A stretch of 17,500 nucleotides of DNA from Conus ventricosus (GCA_018398815.1 CM031601.1:30255242-30272741), one strand, 5' to 3'. Numbered from the stretch's first letter, positions 1 to 8,624 are shown. A program made the numbers and translations. Notes: generated by a model from the letters alone, not told the origin.

Positions 1-8
1 GACTTTAA

Positions 9-30
9 AAAAAAAAAAAAAAAAAAAAAA
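9..30. repeat. Poly-A/T homopolymer tract
   Basis: An uninterrupted run of A on the plus strand. It lies just past the 3' end of the LINE fragment at 47-440. That fragment reads on the minus strand, where this tract is poly-T, so it is not that LINE's own poly-A tail. It could be the tail of another plus-strand retroposed copy that ends here, or plain slippage. Confidence 0.9.
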
Positions 31-46
31 GCAAGAAGGGAAGCGT

Positions 47-439
47 TTATAAAAATCTATTAATTTGATGCATGGAAAGCACTTTTGCTATTTGCACGAT
101 GTCTAGTTTGTGGGTTATTGTTTTGATAGAATCGTGTACAGTCACATCCACGTTCGATTCTTTATACAATGAAGTTAATATTGAACAATGAAAAAGAATA
201 TGGTCCACTGATAGAAGATTTGAACAATCACATGCTACATTTTGGGAAAACTTGTTCCCCAGAGTGTTGCCTAGAGCGTTCGCTAGAGAGAGAGTGCTCA
301 AAGCGCTGTGTGATAAGAGAGAGTTCCCAGGCAGTGTTCCTGGTCTGAGCTCCTTGCCATGGGAGAGAAATAAAAGAAGAAAAACTCTGCTTTGTCCTGT
401 GTGTTTTCTTGACTGGCTGCTGTCCCTTGGTTCCTGCAC
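47..439 (-). pseudogene. 3' end of ORF2 of a non-LTR retrotransposon (LINE), decayed
   Basis: The 130-codon minus-strand frame ends in a segment typical of the C-terminus of I-type LINE ORF2 proteins. There is a C-x-C-x7-H-x4-C zinc-like motif at residues 70-85 (about 232-185), followed by a helical tail with a KTITHKLDIVQIAKVL-type stretch. The upstream residues (1-55) look less like protein and may be in the wrong frame; the overlapping minus frame up to 494 may carry part of the original coding sequence. The zinc-like motif resembles those at 1885-2160 and 11539-11575, all on the minus strand, so three independent LINE 3' ends share an orientation. Reverse transcriptase and endonuclease are absent, so this is a 5'-truncated or decayed copy. 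The family level (I/Nimbus-like) is inferred. Confidence 0.55.
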
Positions 440-527
440 ATATCACCATCTGCCTGTCTTCACCTGCACACCCCTTACCCCTCCACACCATCACAACAAT
501 AATATTTCTAGTTGTGTTATGGGGTAG

Positions 528-1201
528 AACCTAATATAGGTCGTCTGTCACTTCCAGTCTGCTGTATGTACAATGTCACAGACTGCAACACCTTGCTAGA
601 AGGCATAACCACCGGAGACAGCCTGACCTTCATGTGCCTTTATATCTACCCTGGGTGGAGTGGTTTCTGGCCACAAACGTAGGCCTGGTAATTGACCTGC
701 CTAAGCCAAGTCCTTTTCATCTAGGGTTTGTTTTAGGGTTTCCCTGGCTATGCCATGGAAGGGAGCTCTGGGGGTCCAACTCTTCCTTTTGAACTGCACT
801 GACAGGACAGTTAACCTGTTCCACCTTTGATCATCTGGGCCTGTGACTGGACGATGAAACAGCCAGTGGAGGCAAGGTTATTGCCAAAGGCTGCTCTTTG
901 GGCAGAAGGTTTTGGTTTGCAAAGAAGGGTGCCTGGAGAGCTTGCCATGGAGATGTCTCACAAATCAAGTGATCTCCACAGACCAACAGAACAGGTGAAG
1001 AAGAGATATGGCTAAGTCATTCAAGGGCCTTAAGTAAGTTCCGCCTTGATTCATAGACAAGCCACCCCAGTGAAGTTGTCTATGCACACTGTAATAGTCT
1101 TGCCTGACAGAATCTGAGACCAACCACAGAGAGCAAGGAAGACTGTTCTCTAGCTGAAGACATTTATATGTTTTATCACCTCCCACTGTGACCAAGTACT
1201 G
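528..1201. other. Unassigned intergenic stretch
   Basis: No convincing gene or repeat is recognised. The short frames on both strands (for example 827-1015 plus and 965-1258 minus) show no domain, and no flanking splice signals stood out. Composition is ordinary mixed sequence. The right edge is set by the inverted repeat that begins at 1202. Confidence 0.5.
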
Positions 1202-1226
1202 CCGGTGTCGTATATAATACTGTCGC
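1202..1226 (+). repeat. Left 25-bp terminal inverted repeat
   Basis: Exact reverse complement of 5256-5280. The match ends outside, because base 1201 does not pair with 5281, so the terminus is sharply defined. Confidence 0.85.
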
Positions 1227-1633
1227 CGTAGAATTGCATCGCAGCAATAGCATTTCACGTGAAATATTGTTGCAGCGACAATATTTTCTGGAAAAAAATT
1301 GTCGCGCTACAACTTTTCATGAAAAATGTCCTATACAATATTGTAGCTGTCCATAAAATACTATCGCTCGAAATTTTGCAACAGCTTTTTGTGACAGGAC
1401 GCTGTGAAATATTGTAGTTAGTGAATGCTGTCGCTTGCGATGCATTTTCATGTGAAATATTACTGCTAGCGTTAACATTTCCCATGAAATATGGTCGCAG
1501 CGTTAATGTTTCACAGCAACGATTTTTTTCTGCTTAGTGAAAAAAACGTCGCCGCTGTTGAGCGTCAAAATACCACAGAAAATAATGCAGCCTGCCCTGG
1601 AATGAAAAACTGTCGCAAGTGATTTTTTTTTCA
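1227..1633. repeat. Left subterminal array of alternating palindromes
   Basis: Two kinds of short inverted motif alternate about every 15-40 bases. One is TTTCA(N)TGAAA-like (for example near 1253, 1283, 1316, 1447 and 1480). The other is GTCGC/GCGAC-like (near 1222, 1276, 1301, 1430, 1494, 1550 and 1613), usually joined by AATATT. The units are diverged and unequal, so this is an irregular array rather than a clean satellite. The same two motifs fill 5031-5255. Such arrays suggest multiple binding sites for a transposase in the end of a foldback-type element; that role is inferred. Confidence 0.65.
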
Positions 1634-1884
1634 TAAATGTTTTTGACGAAAGTCAAATTTCCCTTCGTGTGTGTGTGTCATCGTCGGTTTAATATCCTTC
1701 CATTATAGTGATTCAGACAGTTTATGTGTGGGTGAATGAAGTATGCAAGTGATGAAGTGTATTATTCCATTAACGATAGAATATGACATCCCCTGCTCCT
1801 TCCCCTCACCCCACATCCCTCTTCCACTTGACAATTTTTAAGTGAGAAGTGATAAGATCTACAGATAAGGACCAATTGAACTAT

Positions 1885-2160
1885 TTAACAAACATTACAA
1901 ACTGAGTCAAGAACAGAGTAATTGTTTAAAATATATGGTAAAGGCAATGAAGTCGATCCATCAGTATAACCATCAATGCCCGAATGTCTTAGGAGCTCTC
2001 TTGCTCTTGGGCATTGAATCAGCAAACGACTGACATTTAAGGATTTCCCACGCATACATTTAACAGTATGACAATACTTTGTTTTCAATGCGTTCAAACG
2101 GAATCTATGGATTAAGCTTTCAATCTCCCTAGACGAGGAGGAGACTTGTTTGAACGTTTT
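1885..2160 (-). pseudogene. LINE ORF2 C-terminal fragment (second copy)
   Basis: An open minus-strand frame from about 2160 to 1885 reads as the final part of a non-LTR retrotransposon ORF2. It has a basic helix (LNALKTKY) followed by what should be a C-x-C-x7-H-x4-C zinc motif at about 2058-2011, then a helical tail (ILNNYSVLDSV). The second cysteine and the histidine of the motif are both replaced by arginine, and the frame stops at 1885. It is not the same copy as the fragment at 47-439. It probably inserted into, or was carried by, the 1202-5280 element. The RT domain is missing. Confidence 0.5.
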
Positions 2161-2183
2161 CCCATCATACCCATCACTAAATT

Positions 2184-2207
2184 TGTGTGTGCGCGCGCGC
2201 GTTTGTG

Positions 2208-2244
<37 letters not shown>
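2184..2244 (+). repeat. (GT)n/(GC)n microsatellite
   Basis: A GT run, then an alternating GC run at 2191-2201, then (GT)17 at 2211-2244. Alternating purine-pyrimidine DNA of this kind is a known Z-DNA former. Confidence 0.95.
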
Positions 2245-2246
<2 letters not shown>

Positions 2247-3299
2247 TGTGAAATGTGATGTTTTTATCAATATTGTAGTCCTACGACATTCAGCACAACA
2301 AAGTAGGGGAAGACTGGGTAAGTAAGAACCCCTAAGAAATGCAGCCCTAACTCCTTCACTAATTTTACTTCAGCCAAGGTTTATTATTTGTAAAGCTTAC
2401 CATAGGAGCTTCATTATAGTACAGCCATCAAATGGCTATCTTTATTTCAAAAAGTTCTATATAAGAAATCATTAAATTCTTAAAGAAAAGGAAGCCCACT
2501 TTAGACATCATTTCGGGTTAAATGGACCAGGGAGTGGTAAACATTGGGCCACGGGCCTATATTAACCGACACGCATAATTCATAAACCCAAACCAATATT
2601 GTTGGTCTGTTGGCCATATAAGATGTGTGAGCTTGTTCGATAACCCATTTAAAGGCACCTAAGGTCTCAACACATTCATAAATCAAACTTAAAGAGTAAA
2701 TGATCAGAACACCAAACATAAGAGTCTAAAAGCTAATACAAGCCAAATCGCAGAACAGACAGTTTCAGTTGTCTTGCTTTAATTGCAGTGCTTCCAGGGC
2801 ACTTAAAGTCATAAATTACAAACGAGTCAAAGTAACCCATTTTACTTTTAGTCACAAATAACCCAAAAGTTATCAGAGGCCATAATGCAGAGCTTTAGGC
2901 ATCATTTGGCTTTGTTTTACTGCAGTCCTTTGAGGCATTCAAAGCTCCAAGGAAGCCGTGATTTGATATTAATTAACACAGTATTTGGTTGAAAGGATCA
3001 TCCATTTCTTTTCGAAAGCTTTTATCTAGGTTAATGAAATAAACAACGCAGAAAAAAATGCAGAACGTAACGTTCAAAATGGGTTTTCTTTCATTACGCT
3101 CGTTTTAAGGCACCTAAGGCCTAAATATAATAATAAATAATAAATATAATAATATGTTCAAAATGTGAAACATAATCTTTTGTTTTGGATGGGTTCTTTT
3201 AAAAAAAGACAAACGAATTAATGTTCGAAAACAAAAAGAAACATTGAAAGCACCGTCAATATTTGGATATGTTTCTTCTAAACAAGTGGATGCCACACA
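2245..3299. other. AT-rich unassigned interior of the 1202-5280 segment
   Basis: No coding domain is recognised. A short TAA/ATA-rich stretch occurs at 3124-3154. A minus-strand frame at 2501-2719 has no familiar motif. Confidence 0.5.
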
Positions 3300-3357
3300 C
3301 GCGCATGCGCGCGTGCACACACACACACACACACACTCACACGCACACACACACACT
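3300..3357 (+). repeat. CG-rich palindrome followed by (CA)n
   Basis: CGCGCATGCGCG at 3300-3311 is a perfect 12-bp palindrome. It is directly followed by an imperfect (CA)n run at 3315-3357 interrupted by CTCACACG. Together this is another alternating purine-pyrimidine tract. Confidence 0.9.
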
Positions 3358-3846
3358 GCCGACAAAGCTGGATCTTGAACCTCTCAAGTCTTGCGGTAGA
3401 AGACAGAACGAAATTTTCAAAGATGAAGTTCCTTTTAACCAAGCTCAAAGACATTTGTTCGTTTTGTGATGCCGCGAAGTTAAGAAGTAAAAAGTCACAT
3501 AGTCCAGTAAGGTCGAAGCGGTTAAATAGCTAATAACGCAAATTTCTCAAATATCATTGTCATAATTATTTCTCTTTCTTCGTCATACACTATTTAGGCC
3601 TATTAATAATGAGCAGTCCAAAAACTGCAACTTGTAATAAGTATACTATAATGCCATGGAACCACTACACATCATTTTCTTTTTTTTGTTTGTTTGTTTC
3701 TTTCTTCTTTAAAATAAGATCCAAATAAGAAATTCGGAGACATTTGAGGTAGAAGGAAAGGAGTTTTAAGAGTTGGCTGTAGATGTAATGAATTAGGATA
3801 TCCATAATATAAGAGTGCAGCTATTATACGATTTTGTGTCTCTCGT

Positions 3847-3890
3847 TGTCTTCCCATGACTATCCATATGTCTTCCCATGACTATCCATA
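3847..3890 (+). repeat. 22-bp tandem duplication
   Basis: Two identical adjacent 22-base units, 3847-3868 and 3869-3890, beginning TGTCTTCCCATGAC. The perfect identity indicates a recent local duplication. Confidence 0.95.
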
Positions 3891-4125
3891 CTGACATTCA
3901 CATAGCCCTGTCAACCTATTATGTAATATTATGGGGAGAATTATATGATTTGTTCCCTCAGCTTTGATCTCCTCTCTGCCCCATCCATCTCTGACCTATC
4001 ATACCTCCTTCAACGGTTTGTGTCCCTCCTGTACTGTAAGGGAGTGCATGAGTGAGGAAATGTACGTGTGTGAGTTTGTGTGCGTGTGTGCCCACGCATG
4101 CGTGTGTACATGCATGTGTGCATAG

Positions 4126-4132
4126 TCTCTCT

Positions 4133-4185
<53 letters not shown>

Positions 4186-4194
4186 GCGCGCGCG
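4126..4194 (+). repeat. Compound (TC)n(AC)n(CG)n microsatellite
   Basis: A polypyrimidine TC run at 4126-4146 passes into (AC)n at about 4148-4183 and then CG alternation at 4183-4194. One short tract therefore joins triplex-prone and Z-prone sequence. Confidence 0.95.
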
Positions 4195-4404
4195 GAACAT
4201 GTAAACGCGCATGCACGGGCATACACAAACAAATTCAAACACGCACATACACTTCTACAAAGAGATTATTGTGTAACATGCAGGGTTTGTGGGGGAGAAG
4301 TCTTAAGGGTTCTATTCAATTGTCTAGGGGAAAGAGTATCGCCCCACGACAAGATGTTGAGTGGGTGGGGTATGTAAAGTGATAGCTGACACGGGGGTAT
4401 CCTA

Positions 4405-4442
4405 GGAGAGAGAGAGAGAGAGAGGGGGGGGGGAGAGAGAGC

Positions 4443-4482
<40 letters not shown>

Positions 4483-4548
4483 ATGAGAGAGAGAGAGGGA
4501 GGGAGGGGAGTGAGAGAGGGAGAGAGAGAGGGAGAGAGAGGAGAGAGA
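4405..4548 (+). repeat. Long purine-only (GA)n/G-rich tract
   Basis: About 144 bases almost entirely of A and G on the plus strand, including a run of nine G at about 4425-4433. Only isolated T residues interrupt it. Long homopurine tracts can form triplex DNA. Confidence 0.95.
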
Positions 4549-4613
4549 TTGCATGATTATGGACAAATGAATACACAAATATATTTGAGCATAAATGCAG
4601 TTGTTTCAGGGTC

Positions 4614-4654
4614 CACACACAACACACACACACACACAACACACACACACACAC

Positions 4655-4687
<33 letters not shown>
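4614..4687 (+). repeat. (CA)n microsatellite with periodic AAC breaks
   Basis: A CA run repeatedly interrupted by CAACAC steps, which points to a nested expansion. With the (GA)n tracts on either side it forms a long microsatellite cluster from 4400 to 4770. Confidence 0.95.
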
Positions 4688-4688
<1 letters not shown>

Positions 4689-4730
4689 GTCGCGCTCTCT
4701 CCACATACTCGCACACATACTTGCACGTCC

Positions 4731-4761
4731 AGAGAGAGAGAGGGAGAGAGAGGGGGGGGGC
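4731..4761 (+). repeat. (GA)n followed by poly-G
   Basis: A second homopurine run ending in nine G residues before CGGG. It is shorter than the 4405-4548 tract. Confidence 0.9.
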
Positions 4762-5030
4762 GGGAAAGGCAGAGACCAACTGACAGACAGTTTGATGGAC
4801 AGAGTGAAACTAAAGAGGGTCAAACAGATAGAGGGAGGGCGATACATAGAGACAATGAGAGAGAAAAACAAATAGAGACAGAAAGATAGACCGACAGTCA
4901 AGCAGACACAAATAAATCATAGACAGAAAGACAATGGGACAACTGATACGTAAAACCATGAGAGAGGGAGGTGGGGGTAGAGTTTGGGCAGAGACCGAAC
5001 ATGTCTTCCTTGTCGTTTTTTTTATGTGAA

Positions 5031-5255
5031 ATGCTGTCTCAGAGCGACAACTTTTCTACGGCAGCAATTTTTTACATGAAATGCTGTCGCTGCAACATGA
5101 TTTCACTTTTAAGCAATGACACGATTTTATGGACATTTCTCGTAAAATCCTGTCGCACGACCAATTTCTATGAAATTAAGTCGCTCAGCGATAATTTTTC
5201 ATGAACTAGCTGCATATTTCCCAGGAAATACTGTCGTTGCGACACAATTTTATGA
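5031..5255. repeat. Right subterminal array of alternating palindromes
   Basis: The same two motif types as at 1227-1633 (ATGAAAT-type and GTCGC/GCGAC-type) recur here, for example near 5050, 5086, 5152, 5180, 5204 and 5233. In inverse orientation the outer 60-70 bases parallel the left arm, with AATACTGTCGC then TTGCGACA and an AATATT/TTTCCTGG step. Confidence 0.65.
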
Positions 5256-5280
5256 GCGACAGTATTATATACGACACCGG
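5256..5280 (-). repeat. Right 25-bp terminal inverted repeat
   Basis: Exact reverse complement of 1202-1226. Homology stops at 5281. Confidence 0.85.
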
Positions 5281-5362
5281 TCTTCAGGAGAGGAGGATAA
5301 ACATGTGCACCCCAGTCTGCCTTGTTCATGTTTTTTTTTTCTTCAAATTCACTTGACATATT

Positions 5363-5504
5363 ATTTTAACTTGTAATAGTATTAGATACAAAAACAATAG
5401 TCAAATAAACTCTTTGAATTGATGTACATCTGCATTTTAACTTGTAATAGTATTAGATACAAAAACAATAGTCAAATAAACTCTTTGAATTGATATACAT
5501 CTGC
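5363..5504 (+). repeat. 71-bp tandem duplication
   Basis: Units 5363-5433 and 5434-5504 start with ATTTTAACTTGTAATAG and differ at one base (GATGTAC versus GATATAC). The near-identity marks a recent tandem duplication. No coding or known satellite function is recognised. Confidence 0.95.
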
Positions 5505-5980
5505 ATTTGGCACTCTGACCTTGGACCGCAATTCAAACCTGACCAAGCCATCGTTGTTTATCGCCCCAAATAACTGCAGATAGTTATCACATTTCAGCTA
5601 AATGTCCATATACAGACAATAATTTTGACTTTTCCAATGTTCTCAAATAAACCTTTGTTGAAAGAAATTCTACATCTGAACTGATGGTTCTTTTGTCATA
5701 ACTTTCAGTCAGCCACTGACCACTTTTCAACCTGGCCTACTCAGCCTCCTTGAGGTCAATATCTACAATGTTGGCAATTAACAACATTATTTCTGTATGA
5801 GAGCTGCCACAAAACAGTCCTTTAACCTTGTCACTGGATATATTGAATATGAATATTCCAAATTTTTGTAAAAGTGGGGAGGACCAGGGTTTGTGTTCAT
5901 GTTTTAATCTGCTATCTTACCAGCAAAGGGTAGCCAGATACCTGATCTTCGCAGGGTTCCCAGGTGATGGGCATGAGGCC
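5505..5980. other. Unassigned stretch
   Basis: Ordinary AT-rich sequence. The open frame that starts at 5828 runs into the AAGGAC repeat cluster and shows no protein family signature, so it is not called as a gene. Confidence 0.5.
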
Positions 5981-6033
5981 AAAAAAGGACCTTTAAAGGA
6001 CTTTAAAAGGACCTCAAATCAGTTTAAAAGGAC
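5981..6033 (+). repeat. AAGGAC motif cluster 1
   Basis: Four AAGGAC copies start at 5985, 5996, 6007 and 6028, usually preceded by TTTAAA or TTAAAA and often followed by C. Spacings are 11, 11 and 21 bases. The same motif clusters again at 6889-6984 on the same strand. Confidence 0.7.
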
Positions 6034-6880
6034 CTTTGCCAACATAACTTTACAGTACACCCCAAACCCTTTGGCATGCTGCTTAAGGACACTTTCTCCC
6101 ATTGATGCAATTTTCAATGAAACTCCACAGAAAAGGCACCGAGCAGAATGCTTGTCCACAGCATCCCTTCTCACCCACTCACAATAAACCTTTTCAGATA
6201 ACCAGTTATCCTGAAAGGAACATCTTCATGGCATTTTTAACGTTTAGCCTGCAACAAAAACTTTGTAAAACTTTCCAAACTAGGCCTCCGGCAGAAATAG
6301 CTAAGGCAGAGAAAGGTCAGGGATGGAGGGAGGGGGGGTAGACAAGGCGGGAAAAGGAATCTATCCTGTAAATGTTACTCAAGAACTCAGCATATAGCTG
6401 TTCCCCAAGCTGTTTGTTATGTTCGCATGTTCGCAATCCGTCATGTTATGTACCTATATTTATTTGGGTAATAACATTTTCATCATTATTGCCCCACTCT
6501 TTTAATGAATTTCTATAAAGGGAATATTTTAACATAGATAGCATGAGCGAAAATGTTAAGTCAGCTATATGCCGCGAACATTAGCACCGTGTCTGCACTG
6601 TGGAACCCGTGATGTCAAAAAAGCTGGATTGCAGCAACCCACCAGCAGAAGACACAAGCCACTGCCTGCAGCTTCGTGTCGTCTGCTAGCTAAGCTTACT
6701 GAACAGAAAGCCCACTGATAGGCCTAGCGTTATAGGCCTGCCTACCGCGTTTCAGACGATCGCGTCGGCATCTGTCAACTCTTTGCAACTTGCAAAAGTA
6801 CGGTTTGGGTTGTGGAAGATGTATCGGTTTCGTTTTCAAGCCTCCTTCTCTTGAAAAAACAGGACTTAACAGTACCTTTC
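6034..6880. other. Unassigned stretch between AAGGAC clusters
   Basis: No gene is supported. A small imperfect palindrome, TAGGCCTAGCGTTATAGGCC, lies at about 6719-6738, and a purine-rich patch at about 6315-6340. The two flanking AAGGAC clusters are in direct orientation, so this may be the inside of one dispersed repeat about 1 kb long. Confidence 0.4.
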
Positions 6881-6884
6881 AAAA

Positions 6885-6985
6885 TTAAAAGGACCTCCTC
6901 GTGAGTTAAAAGGACCAACTAGCTGAATCAAAGGACTTAAAAGGCCTTTTGACAAAAATCCCATTTATAAGGACTTCAAAGGACC
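6885..6985 (+). repeat. AAGGAC motif cluster 2
   Basis: Five AAGGAC copies start at 6889, 6910, 6931, 6969 and 6979 (spacings 21, 21, 38 and 10), again behind TTAAA. A related CAGGACTT lies near 6860 and AAAAGGCC near 6939. Orientation matches cluster 1. Confidence 0.7.
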
Positions 6986-7314
6986 CTACAAACGGTGTCT
7001 TGTGACAACTAAAGTAAAGGCAATAGATTCTTTCAACAATAATACAGTTCAAACCTGAATAATCAGCACACTATAGCACAAATTAATGCCCTCTTGCCTT
7101 TAAATATATCTATATTTCAGGGCCATAGTTGCTACTGTTGTTCCTACCTATTGGCATGTAATTGAACAAACAGACATAACCAGACACAATTTCACACGGG
7201 AGAGTTAGCAACCGTTGTTGCTCTTGGTCAAAGCACACCAGAACGCCACTGTACTTAAATTCTGTACATGCAATTACAGCTCAAGAGCTTTCTCTGTACA
7301 TTTTTTACCTTTTT

Positions 7315-7345
7315 GTACTCCCAGTTCTTATAGAACAGGGAGTAC
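7315..7345 (-). repeat. Terminal hairpin of the pearl/HINE-like element
   Basis: Positions 7315-7328 and 7332-7345 pair as a 14-bp stem with one mismatch around a 3-base loop. One arm is the same sequence as the inverted end at 8613-8624. A 3'-terminal hairpin is characteristic of Helitron-like elements. Confidence 0.7.
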
Positions 7346-7441
7346 TTTAGAATGGGAACGAAGAAATGCTGTCTGTATGTGTGTGTGTGTGTCTGTGTGT
7401 CTGTCTGTCAGTGGTCAAAATGTGTTCCACTCGCTCCAGAC

Positions 7442-7770
7442 AAAACTACTGGGCCGATCTTTCTGAAAATTTGTACGAATGTTCATTATGGGTCAAGGGT
7501 GATGCCTGACGTTTTAGTTTACCGTTACAGCCGTTATTAACGGCTGTAACGGCCTGTAACTTTTTTTTTTTAATGGAATATCTCCGAAAGTACTTGGCCG
7601 ATCTTTGTGAAAATTAGCAGGTATGTTCATTACGGGTCACAGATGATGCCTGATGTTTTAGTTTGCCCCGTTATAGCCGTTACTAACGGTTGAAACGGCC
7701 TGTAAAGGTTTTTCTTCTTTATGGAATATCTCAGAAAGTACTTGGCCAATTTACAAGCGGTTTGGATGAT
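7442..7770 (+). repeat. Tandem repeat family alpha (about 145-bp units)
   Basis: Two diverged units plus the start of a third are aligned by GGCCGATCTTTSTGAAAAT at about 7452 and 7596, then TTGGCCAATTTACAAGCGG at about 7743 (period 144-148). Each full unit carries ATGTTCATTA, GGGTCA, GATGCCTGA and a palindromic GCCGTTAYTAACGG segment, and ends in TGGAATATCTC. The third partial unit resembles 8580-8613, so the beta array sits between two halves of an alpha unit. Confidence 0.85.
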
Positions 7771-7859
7771 CTTGTGACAAATCGGATCCTCTGTCCATAT
7801 GTAAGTGATGTAATGTTGAAAATGGATTAAACAACCGTTAAAAACCGTTATTCTTCCGT

Positions 7860-8575
7860 TATTTCTTATATATAGGTGGATTTTAATGAAATTTGGTATA
7901 TAGAAAGGTTATCACACACAAATGGCACTTCCATGCAGTGTTTCAAAATCTGACCGTTAAAAACCGTTATTCTTGACATATTGTCCGATTTGGATGAAAT
8001 TTGGTATGTACACAGGCTTTAGCCCAGTGAGGACTAAAATACCGGTTTCAAAAGTGCATATCGGTTATATAACCGTTAAACCGTTATTTTCCCATTATTT
8101 ATATATATTGGTGGGTTTTAATGAAATTTGGTATATAGAAAGGTTATCACACACAAATGGCACTTCCATGTAGTGTTTCAAAATTTGACTGTTAAAAACC
8201 GTTATTCTTGACATGTTATCCGATTTGGATGAAATTTGGTGTGTACACAGGCTTTAGCCCAGTGAGGACTAAAATACCGGTTTCAAAAGTGTATATCGGT
8301 TATATAACCGATAAACCGTTATTTTGCCGTTATTTTTTTATATATTGGTGGGTTTTAATGAAATTTTGTATATAGAAAGGTCATCACACACAAATGGCAC
8401 TTCCATGTAGTGTTTCAAAATCTGACCGTTAAAAACCGTTATTCTTGACATATTGTCTGATTTGGATTTGGTATGTACACAGGCTTTAGCCCAGTGAGGA
8501 CTAAAACACTAGTTTCAAAAGTGTACATCGGTTAAATAACCGTTATAAACCGTTATTTTGCCTTTATTTCTTATC
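7860..8575 (+). repeat. Tandem repeat family beta (three units of about 236 bp)
   Basis: The block AAATGGCACTTCCATG begins at 7920, 8155 and 8392 (periods 235 and 237). Each unit is itself two related halves. Each half begins with a GAAATTTGGTATRTA-type segment and ends with AACCGTTAT-type motifs. Unit three has lost five bases in its second half (near 8465). Identity between units is high, so the amplification is fairly recent compared with the alpha units. Confidence 0.9.
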
Positions 8576-8624
8576 TCACAAAGCACTTGGCGGATTTATA
8601 AGCGGTTTGGAAAACTGGGAGTAC

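Larger units (their letters stand above)
1202..5280. mobile_element. Putative 4.08 kb non-autonomous DNA element with terminal inverted repeats
   Basis: Positions 1202-1226 and 5256-5280 are perfect 25-bp inverted copies, beginning CCGGTGTCGTATATAATACT when read inward from either end. Inside each terminus lies a long, imperfectly related, palindrome-rich arm (about 1202-1630 and 5031-5280). The interior contains a LINE 3' fragment and many microsatellites but no recognisable transposase, so the segment would be non-autonomous. No target-site duplication is seen: the left flank reads AAGTACTG and the right flank TCTTCAGG. Alternatives are two separate foldback/MITE copies of one family lying in opposite orientation, or one element split by later insertions and microsatellite growth. 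The pairing of the ends is seen directly; the single-element reading is inference. Confidence 0.55.
7315..8624 (-). mobile_element. Pearl/HINE-like (Helentron-derived) non-autonomous element
   Basis: GTACTCCCAGTT at 7315-7326 and its exact inverse at 8613-8624 bound about 1.3 kb. The inside is almost wholly tandem repeats plus a short GT/CTGT microsatellite (7375-7410). Read on the minus strand, the order is: short inverted end, tandem core, microsatellite, then a terminal hairpin containing the partner of the inverted end. That is the layout known for molluscan pearl elements and for HINEs, which are moved by Helentron-type Rep/helicase proteins. No protein is encoded, so movement would need a helper elsewhere. 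The assignment rests on architecture only; the exact termini may lie some bases outside the inverted repeat. Confidence 0.55.

Noticed and set aside
9..30. Poly-A tail of the LINE fragment at 47-439
   Set aside because: The fragment is on the minus strand, where this tract is poly-T.
4316..4901. Open frames of 100-136 codons across the microsatellite cluster
   Set aside because: They are translations of (CA)n and (GA)n tracts giving low-complexity VCVC or REREGE runs, not genes.
5828..6187. 119-codon plus-strand open frame as a gene
   Set aside because: It runs through the AAGGAC repeat cluster, which produces repeated KRT/FKRT residues. It has no domain and no splice context.
7373..7410. 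GT/CTGT microsatellite as a separate feature of interest
   Set aside because: It is short and best explained as the microsatellite commonly present inside pearl/HINE-like elements.
7860..8575. CRISPR-like array
   Set aside because: The repeats are about 236-bp tandem units without short direct repeats and unique spacers, in an animal-type genome.
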